Shown here piece after piece: positions 34,565 to 38,039 of a stretch of DNA of 38,039 nt; the stretch's first letter is position 1; every line of letters begins with the position of its first letter. Below the pieces are notes generated by a model, which had not been told where the DNA came from, made no database searches, and saw only the letters and a list, made by a program, of their open reading frames with translations. The stretch lies in assembly GCA_900543755.1 (NCBI GenBank), contig UQSP01000013.1, positions 1 through 38,039 on the forward strand, written 5' to 3'. Origin of the DNA: an uncultured Eubacteriales bacterium (GTDB lineage: Bacteria; Bacillota; Clostridia; Christensenellales; Pumilibacteraceae). The position numbers and the translations under genes were made by a program.

Positions 34565-34583
34565 ACGAATTTGCATTATTTTT
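34552..34583. terminator. Bidirectional terminator-type hairpin, rpsB/DUF1292 boundary
   Basis: A 14-bp perfect AT-rich stem (core AATAATGCAAA / TTTGCATTATT) with a 4-base loop has T-runs on both sides. It lies 35 bases after the DUF1292 stop and would end ruvX-DUF1292 transcripts; one arm also carries the rpsB -35. Confidence 0.75.
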
Positions 34584-34617
34584 CCTTTATTTACTTGTTT
34601 TTGCAGAAATATTTGCC

Positions 34618-34998
34618 TTATTCTCCGCACTTGCCGCAATCGCAATCGTGATGCTCGCCTTCGCAGTCGCACTCGCCGTCGCAATCTTCGCAACCGCAAT
34701 CGCATTCATGGTCTGCAACCGCCTTGAGATACTCGTCGAAAACTTCGTTGAGAAGAGTTTCGTCCTCTACCGGCATAAAAAGGTCGGTCCCGTCTTCCTG
34801 CTCTTCAAGTTTGAATATCAGCACGTCGCCGTCTTCAAGTCCCTCCATTTCTTCAACGGGTTCAAGAAGGGCGTAATAATCGTCCTTGTATTCCACGCAG
34901 GCAACTTCGTAAAAATCGACGGGTTCGTTGTTGTCGTCGTAGAGAGTGACTATTTCGTCATCTTCCATAATTTCCACGTTTTCGTTTGCGTTTTTCAT
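34618..34998 (-). CDS. DUF1292 protein with Cys-rich tail (YrzB-like)
   Basis: The 126-residue protein has an N-terminal DUF1292 domain (about 10-90; EIVTLYDDNNEPVDF, YYALLEPVEE) that in Bacillus accompanies ruvX (yrrK-yrzB). Residues 97-126 form a tail with nine cysteines (99, 101, 103, 106, 110, 112, 119, 121, 124) and three histidines, acidic and Gly-rich, like a metallothionein segment. Metal binding is an inference. It overlaps ruvX by 4 bases and has a GGAG site. The domain function itself is unknown. Confidence 0.85.
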   Translation of the reverse strand: MKNANENVEIMEDDEIVTLYDDNNEPVDFYEVACVEYKDDYYALLEPVEEMEGLEDGDVLIFKLEEQEDGTDLFMPVEDETLLNEVFDEYLKAVADHECDCGCEDCDGECDCEGEHHDCDCGKCGE

Positions 34999-35423
34999 TT
35001 TAAAACTCCTTTTTTGTTATTTGAATCGAGATAACTTTGCAAAATAACCTGTGCCGCAATCCTGTCGACAATGTCTTTGCGCTTATTTTTCCCGACCATG
35101 TTCATATCCATTATATATTCCGCTTCGACAGAAGAAAGCCGCTCGTCGAAATAAACGACGTCTATTCCCGAAACTTTGGCAAGCACGTTGCCGAAAGCCT
35201 TGGTTTTGTTTGCGCGCGCGCCTTCCGTCCCGTCCATGTTAAGCGGCAATCCCACGACTATGCGGCCCGCGCCCTCTTCATGGGCGATACGCGCCACGTT
35301 GTCGATGTTCTTGCGCATGCTGAGAGATTTTATCGTGGCAAGCGGCGAAGCAAGCATTTCGGTTTCGTCGCAGACGGCAAGCCCTATCCTGGCGTCGCCG
35401 TAATCTACACATATCATTCTCAT
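34995..35423 (-). CDS. ruvX: YqgF/RuvX family RNase H-like protein
   Basis: RuvX (YqgF) is an RNase H-fold protein described as a Holliday-junction resolvase-like factor and as a 16S rRNA maturation nuclease. The 142 residues have VDYGDARIGLAVCDE, the GRIVVGLPLNMDGTEG loop, YFDERLSS and the RKDIVDRIAAQVILQSYL end. All typical acidic positions are visible. The predicted promoter lies so close that the mRNA would have about 5 untranslated bases and no Shine-Dalgarno; an ATG six bases further in (35415-35417) is an alternative. Confidence 0.93.
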   Translation of the reverse strand: MRMICVDYGDARIGLAVCDETEMLASPLATIKSLSMRKNIDNVARIAHEEGAGRIVVGLPLNMDGTEGARANKTKAFGNVLAKVSGIDVVYFDERLSSVEAEYIMDMNMVGKNKRKDIVDRIAAQVILQSYLDSNNKKGVLK

Positions 35424-35434
35424 ATCTATTAAAG

Positions 35435-35440
35435 ATTATA
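35435..35440 (-). promoter_or_regulatory. Extended -10 promoter for ruvX-DUF1292
   Basis: Minus strand: TGC directly before TATAAT, an extended -10. The -35 region is weak. Transcription would start near 35428, giving a leader of about 5 bases before the ruvX ATG. Confidence 0.6.
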
Positions 35441-35484
35441 GCATATTATTTTGAATTTGAACAGTAAAAAGCGTGAAAATAAGA

Positions 35485-35517
35485 TAAAAAATATGACCGC
35501 TTTTGTCGCAAGCGGTC
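35485..35517 (-). terminator. Intrinsic terminator after the small YtxH-like gene
   Basis: Minus strand: GACCGCTT / AAGCGGTC, 8 bp, 7-base loop, followed by ATATTTTTT. It starts about 32 bases after the stop of the 67-residue gene. Confidence 0.85.
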
Positions 35518-35548
35518 AATTCCGATTTTATCTTTAAAATCTATAAAA

Positions 35549-35752
35549 TTACTGCCAGTCGCTGCCGCCGTCATTATGACGGTTTTCATGCGAGTCTTCA
35601 GCTCCGTTATGGCCGTCATGACATTTGCAATCGCACGCGTCAGACATAACCTTGCTTTTGACGTCAGCCATCATTCTGCGGGCTTTGGGATTAGCGACAA
35701 CCATTGCACCGGTCATTACGCCGATAGCCATACCTACGAAAAAGTCTTTCAT
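35549..35752 (-). CDS. Small YtxH-like protein with Cys/His tail
   Basis: The 67-residue protein has an N-terminal hydrophobic Gly/Met-rich segment (4-20, FFVGMAIGVMTGAMVVA) followed by NPKARRMMADVKSKV, resembling YtxH-type membrane-anchored proteins. Residues 40-59 hold Cys40, 42, 44 and His45, 48, 55, 59 in a polar tail, which suggests metal binding. The ribosome site AAAGGAGGT is near perfect. I do not recognise a family function; it lies alone, with its own promoter and terminator, between the Fe-S operon and ruvX. Confidence 0.75.
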   Translation of the reverse strand: MKDFFVGMAIGVMTGAMVVANPKARRMMADVKSKVMSDACDCKCHDGHNGAEDSHENRHNDGGSDWQ

Positions 35753-35774
35753 GCTTTACCTCCTTTTATGCGTA

Positions 35775-35795
35775 TTGTTTGCGCCCATCAAACAA
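35775..35795. repeat. Inverted repeat overlapping the start of the small-gene transcript
   Basis: TTGTTTG, 7-base spacer, CAAACAA. It lies directly downstream of the extended -10 (35796-35801), over the expected transcription start: a typical operator position. It could also fold as a leader hairpin. Confidence 0.5.
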
Positions 35796-35801
35796 AATAT
35801 A
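35796..35801 (-). promoter_or_regulatory. Extended -10 promoter of the small YtxH-like gene
   Basis: Minus strand: TGT directly before TATATT. No good -35 is visible, consistent with an extended -10 promoter or an activator-dependent one. Confidence 0.5.
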
Positions 35802-35980
35802 ACACCTGACAGCATAAAAAATATGGTAAAACTTTTAAAAATTATCTTAAATCCACAAAAATTTTTTATATTTTTAAGCGTCTTAATGCGGAAAAATCTA
35901 TTATTAAAACAATACGGCAATTATGTCGGACGAAAAGCAATCAAGCCTGCCGGACTGCGACTTTAAGTTGAAACGACGTT

Positions 35981-36367
35981 TCAGCCGTCGATTTTACCGT
36001 TTTTGTAATTAACGAGGTAATCGTTTATTGCGGCTTTTATCGCTTCCTCGGCAAGGACGGAGCAGTGAAGTTTCTGTGCGGGCAAACCGCCCAACGTTTC
36101 CACCACCTGAGCGTTGGTTATCTTAAGCGCCTCGTCCACGGTCTTGCCTTTAATCATGGAAGTTGCTACGGACGAAGTGGCGATTGCTGCGGCACAACCG
36201 AACGTCTGAAAACTGACGTCTTTTATGACGTTGTCTTCTATTTTCATGTATATCTTCATTATATCGCCGCAAGTGGCGTTACCCACGGTGCCTACGGCGT
36301 TGGCGTCTTTCATTTCTCCTACGTTCTGAGGGTTCTGAAATTCTTTAACTACTCTTTCGTTATACAT
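35981..36367 (-). CDS. iscU: Fe-S cluster scaffold IscU (NifU-like)
   Basis: IscU assembles Fe-S clusters with sulfur from the desulfurase. From the ATG at 36365-36367 it has 128 residues with the three ligand cysteines Cys33 (ATCGD, with Asp35), Cys58 (TFGCAA) and Cys102 (KLHCSVLAEEA). A longer frame to 36391 lies inside the desulfurase gene; AAGGAG 9 bases before the ATG decides the start. It overlaps the desulfurase stop by 8 bases. Confidence 0.94.
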   Translation of the reverse strand: MYNERVVKEFQNPQNVGEMKDANAVGTVGNATCGDIMKIYMKIEDNVIKDVSFQTFGCAAAIATSSVATSMIKGKTVDEALKITNAQVVETLGGLPAQKLHCSVLAEEAIKAAINDYLVNYKNGKIDG

Positions 36368-37544
36368 TTTTGGTTTCTCCTTTAAATTCACAGAAAAGCG
36401 GCGACATTTCGCGCAATTTGTTTACTATTTCCTTAAGTTTGTCGACGGTATAATCGACGTCTTCGACCGTATTGTCCCTGCCGAAACTGAATCTTATCGA
36501 CCCGTGCGCCTTTTCCACGGGCAAGCCGGTTGCCAATAATACGTGTGACGGTTCAAGCGAACCCGATGAGCATGCCGAACCCGAAGAGCACGCTATACCC
36601 GCAAGATCCAACGACATGAGAATGGACTCTCCTTCGATGAACTCGAAAGCGAAATTTGCGTTTTGCGGCAAGCGGTCGGTTTCATGCCCGTTGTAAACGA
36701 CATAAGGTATCTCTTCTTTAACGCGCTTTACGAACCTGTCACGCAGACTTTTAACGTAATTGTAATTTTCGTCAAGATGCGTGACGGCTTTTTCCAGTGC
36801 CGCCGCCATACCCACTACTCCCGGAACGTTTGTGGTGCCGCCTCGCATTGTACGCTCCTGATGGCCGCCCGTCATGAACTTATCCGGTTTTGTTCCTCCC
36901 TTAATATAAAGCACGCCCACTCCTTTCGGCCCGTAAAACTTATGGGCGGAAAAGGACATTAAATCCACGCCCAGCTCTTTGACGGAAACGGGTATCGAAC
37001 CCACCGCCTGCACCGCGTCGGTATGAAAGTAAATCCCTTTTTTATGGGCGATTTCGCACAGCTCCTTAACGGGCTGAATTGTGCCTATTTCGTTGTTTGC
37101 AAGCATTACCGATACAAGAACCGTCTTGTCCGTAATGGCTTTTTCAAGGTCTAAGGGGTTAACTTTGCCCGTTTTGTCGACGGGCAGAAAAGTAACTTCA
37201 AAACCGAACTCCTCAAGTTGGTGACAAGAAGAAATAATAGCGGCATGCTCTATTGAAGAAGTTATTATATGATTCCCTTTTTTGCGAAGTTTTGCCGCCA
37301 TGCCTTTTATCGCCCAGTTGTCCGCCTCCGTTCCGCCGGAAGTAAAATAAATTTCCGTGGGTTTTGCGCCTATCAGCTCTGCGATTTTTCTGCGCGCTTC
37401 ATCGACGGCATAAGCCCCTTCCTGACCGAAAGAATGCATACTGTTTGCGTTACCGAACTTGTCGGTAAAATACGGCAACATTTTCTCTAAAACCTCGGAA
37501 TCGAGAGGAGTTGTCGCCGAATGGTCCAAATAAACTCTTTTCAT
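36360..37544 (-). CDS. Cysteine desulfurase (NifS/IscS type)
   Basis: This PLP enzyme releases sulfur from cysteine for Fe-S and thio-modification pathways. From the ATG at 37542-37544 it has 394 residues: YLDHSATTPLD at the start, PLP-binding Lys202 in SFSAHKFYGPKG, and the active-site loop near 315-330 with two cysteines (319 and 325, GIACSSGSACSSGSLEP); Cys325 lines up with the catalytic residue of IscS. A longer frame to 37682 lies in iscR. GAGGTG precedes the ATG, 2 bases after iscR. Confidence 0.95.
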   Translation of the reverse strand: MKRVYLDHSATTPLDSEVLEKMLPYFTDKFGNANSMHSFGQEGAYAVDEARRKIAELIGAKPTEIYFTSGGTEADNWAIKGMAAKLRKKGNHIITSSIEHAAIISSCHQLEEFGFEVTFLPVDKTGKVNPLDLEKAITDKTVLVSVMLANNEIGTIQPVKELCEIAHKKGIYFHTDAVQAVGSIPVSVKELGVDLMSFSAHKFYGPKGVGVLYIKGGTKPDKFMTGGHQERTMRGGTTNVPGVVGMAAALEKAVTHLDENYNYVKSLRDRFVKRVKEEIPYVVYNGHETDRLPQNANFAFEFIEGESILMSLDLAGIACSSGSACSSGSLEPSHVLLATGLPVEKAHGSIRFSFGRDNTVEDVDYTVDKLKEIVNKLREMSPLFCEFKGETKNV

Positions 37545-37546
37545 AA

Positions 37547-37951
37547 TCACCTCACACACCTGTAGTCGTTTATCATATCGCTTAACGACGTCGAAGACAG
37601 CAATTCGTCTATTCCGTCGTATATCCGCTTGAAAATTATTTTGTTGGGACAGTACGCGTCTTTGCAGTTGCCTCCCGCACAATCCGATATGTCAAAGCTG
37701 TCGTTAAGCGCTTCCAGAATTTCCTTTATATTGATTTCCTCGGGTGTTCTTGACAGATAATATCCGCCCTGAGCCCCTCTCACGCTTTCAATGATTCCGG
37801 CTTTGCGAAGCATGCCCAAAAGCTGTTCCAGATATTTTTCGCTCAGGTCTGTCTGGCGGACAAGAGAACTAAGCGAAACGGGCTTATCGTGCGATAAGGC
37901 TATTAAAAACGTTATCCGCAATCCGTATCTTGCCCTTGTCGAAAGCTTCAA
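37547..37951 (-). CDS. iscR: Rrf2 family Fe-S regulator (IscR-like)
   Basis: IscR-type regulators sense Fe-S status and control the operon. The 134 residues have an N-terminal winged helix (MKLSTRARYGLR, LSEKYLEQLLGMLRKAGI) and the cluster cysteines Cys91, Cys96 and Cys101 in DCAGGNCKDAYC. The start is TTG at 37949-37951 with AGGA 7 bases upstream. The gene leads iscR-desulfurase-iscU. Its promoter is cut by the contig end. Confidence 0.92.
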   Translation of the reverse strand: MKLSTRARYGLRITFLIALSHDKPVSLSSLVRQTDLSEKYLEQLLGMLRKAGIIESVRGAQGGYYLSRTPEEINIKEILEALNDSFDISDCAGGNCKDAYCPNKIIFKRIYDGIDELLSSTSLSDMINDYRCVR

Positions 37952-37973
37952 AACAAATTCCTACCTTTTTACT

Positions 37974-37983
37974 ATGATATCAT
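37974..37983. repeat. Palindrome at the iscR transcription start
   Basis: ATGATATCAT, a perfect 10-bp palindrome directly after the -10, could be an operator for autoregulation. It does not clearly match either known IscR site type. Confidence 0.35.
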
Positions 37984-37984
37984 T

Positions 37985-37990
37985 ATTATA
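37985..37990 (-). promoter_or_regulatory. -10 box of the iscR operon promoter
   Basis: TATAAT on the minus strand, 34 bases before the iscR TTG. The -35 would lie beyond 37992, where adapter sequence replaces the genome. Confidence 0.5.
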
Positions 37991-37992
37991 AT

Positions 37993-38039
37993 CTGTCTCT
38001 TATACACATCTGACGCTGCCGACGAACTCTAGGGTGTAG
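37993..38039. other. Nextera/Illumina P5-side adapter (artefact)
   Basis: Bases 37993-38025 match the reverse complement of the Nextera read-1 adapter, beginning with the Tn5 mosaic end. Bases 38026-38033 (ACTCTAGG) fall in the i5 index position and 38034-38039 (GTGTAG) match the start of the P5 complement. Not genomic. Confidence 0.98.

Larger units (their letters stand above)
35753..35980 (-). other. 228-base IscU to YtxH-like spacer
   Basis: An AT-rich gap holding the -10 and inverted repeat of the small gene near its left end and a 6-bp hairpin (TGAAAC / GTTTCA) just after the iscU stop, without a T-run. I see no coding sign and no convincing terminator for the Fe-S operon. Confidence 0.5.

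Noticed and set aside
48..37992. CRISPR, prophage, insertion sequence, tRNA or rRNA
   Set aside because: No repeated spacers, transposase, phage genes or recognisable RNA genes were seen; gaps between genes are short.

Overview
This is a core-genome segment from an endospore-forming, Gram-positive-type bacterium, most likely an uncultured gut-type lineage of class Clostridia (Bacillota). The evidence is a complete eight-gene spoIIIA operon, the Firmicutes order efp-spoIIIA-asp23-nusB-folD-xseAB-ispA-dxs-argR-recN, the order rpsB-tsf-pyrH-frr-uppS-cdsA-dxr-rseP-ispG-(polC position)-rimP-nusA-ylxR-rplGA-infB-rbfA, a non-mevalonate isoprenoid pathway, and strong GGAGG ribosome binding sites with frequent TTG and GTG starts. 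I could not assign a genus. The two extreme ends (1-47 and 37993-38039) are not biological: they are Illumina/Nextera library adapters, index bases included, so real sequence runs from 48 to 37992.

All 46 genes I call lie on the minus strand, so the window is best read from high to low coordinates. From the right: an iron-sulfur operon (iscR, cysteine desulfurase, IscU scaffold; 37951-35981); a small YtxH-like protein with a Cys/His tail; ruvX with a DUF1292 gene carrying a metallothionein-like tail (35423-34618); then rpsB, tsf, pyrH, frr, uppS, cdsA, dxr, rseP, ispG (34412-25987). The slot where the replicative polymerase gene polC normally sits holds only a 520-residue protein made of PolC-type N-terminal, OB and proofreading-exonuclease domains. 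Next is the transcription/translation operon rimP-nusA-ylxR-rplGA-infB-rbfA-nrnA-truB-ribF plus an endonuclease-IV-like TIM barrel (24154-15348).

Further left come pepQ-efp (15302-13679, closed by a clear terminator), spoIIIAA-AH (13556-8863, with a candidate sigma-E promoter), the housekeeping run asp23-nusB-folD-xseA-xseB-ispA-dxs (8792-3042) from its own vegetative promoter, and nadK-argR-recN (2948 to the left end, recN truncated by the contig edge). Functionally the window joins isoprenoid and lipid-carrier synthesis (dxs, dxr, ispG, ispA, uppS, cdsA), translation (rpsB, tsf, frr, efp, infB, rimP, rbfA, truB), RNA turnover and antitermination (nusA, nusB, nrnA), DNA repair and processing (recN, xseAB, ruvX, Nfo-like), cofactor synthesis (ribF, nadK, folD, Fe-S) and the mother-cell channel of sporulation.

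The most interesting departures from the textbook layout are the polymerase-less PolC relative with a possible sliding-clamp motif; substitutions at normally invariant positions in DXS and in the endonuclease-IV-like protein; two neighbouring small proteins with Cys/His-rich tails; a ruvX promoter that would make an almost leaderless mRNA; and several leader hairpins or terminators abutting translation signals. I saw no tRNA, rRNA, CRISPR array, insertion sequence or prophage. Start sites, promoters and hairpins were read by eye; no database or folding program was used.
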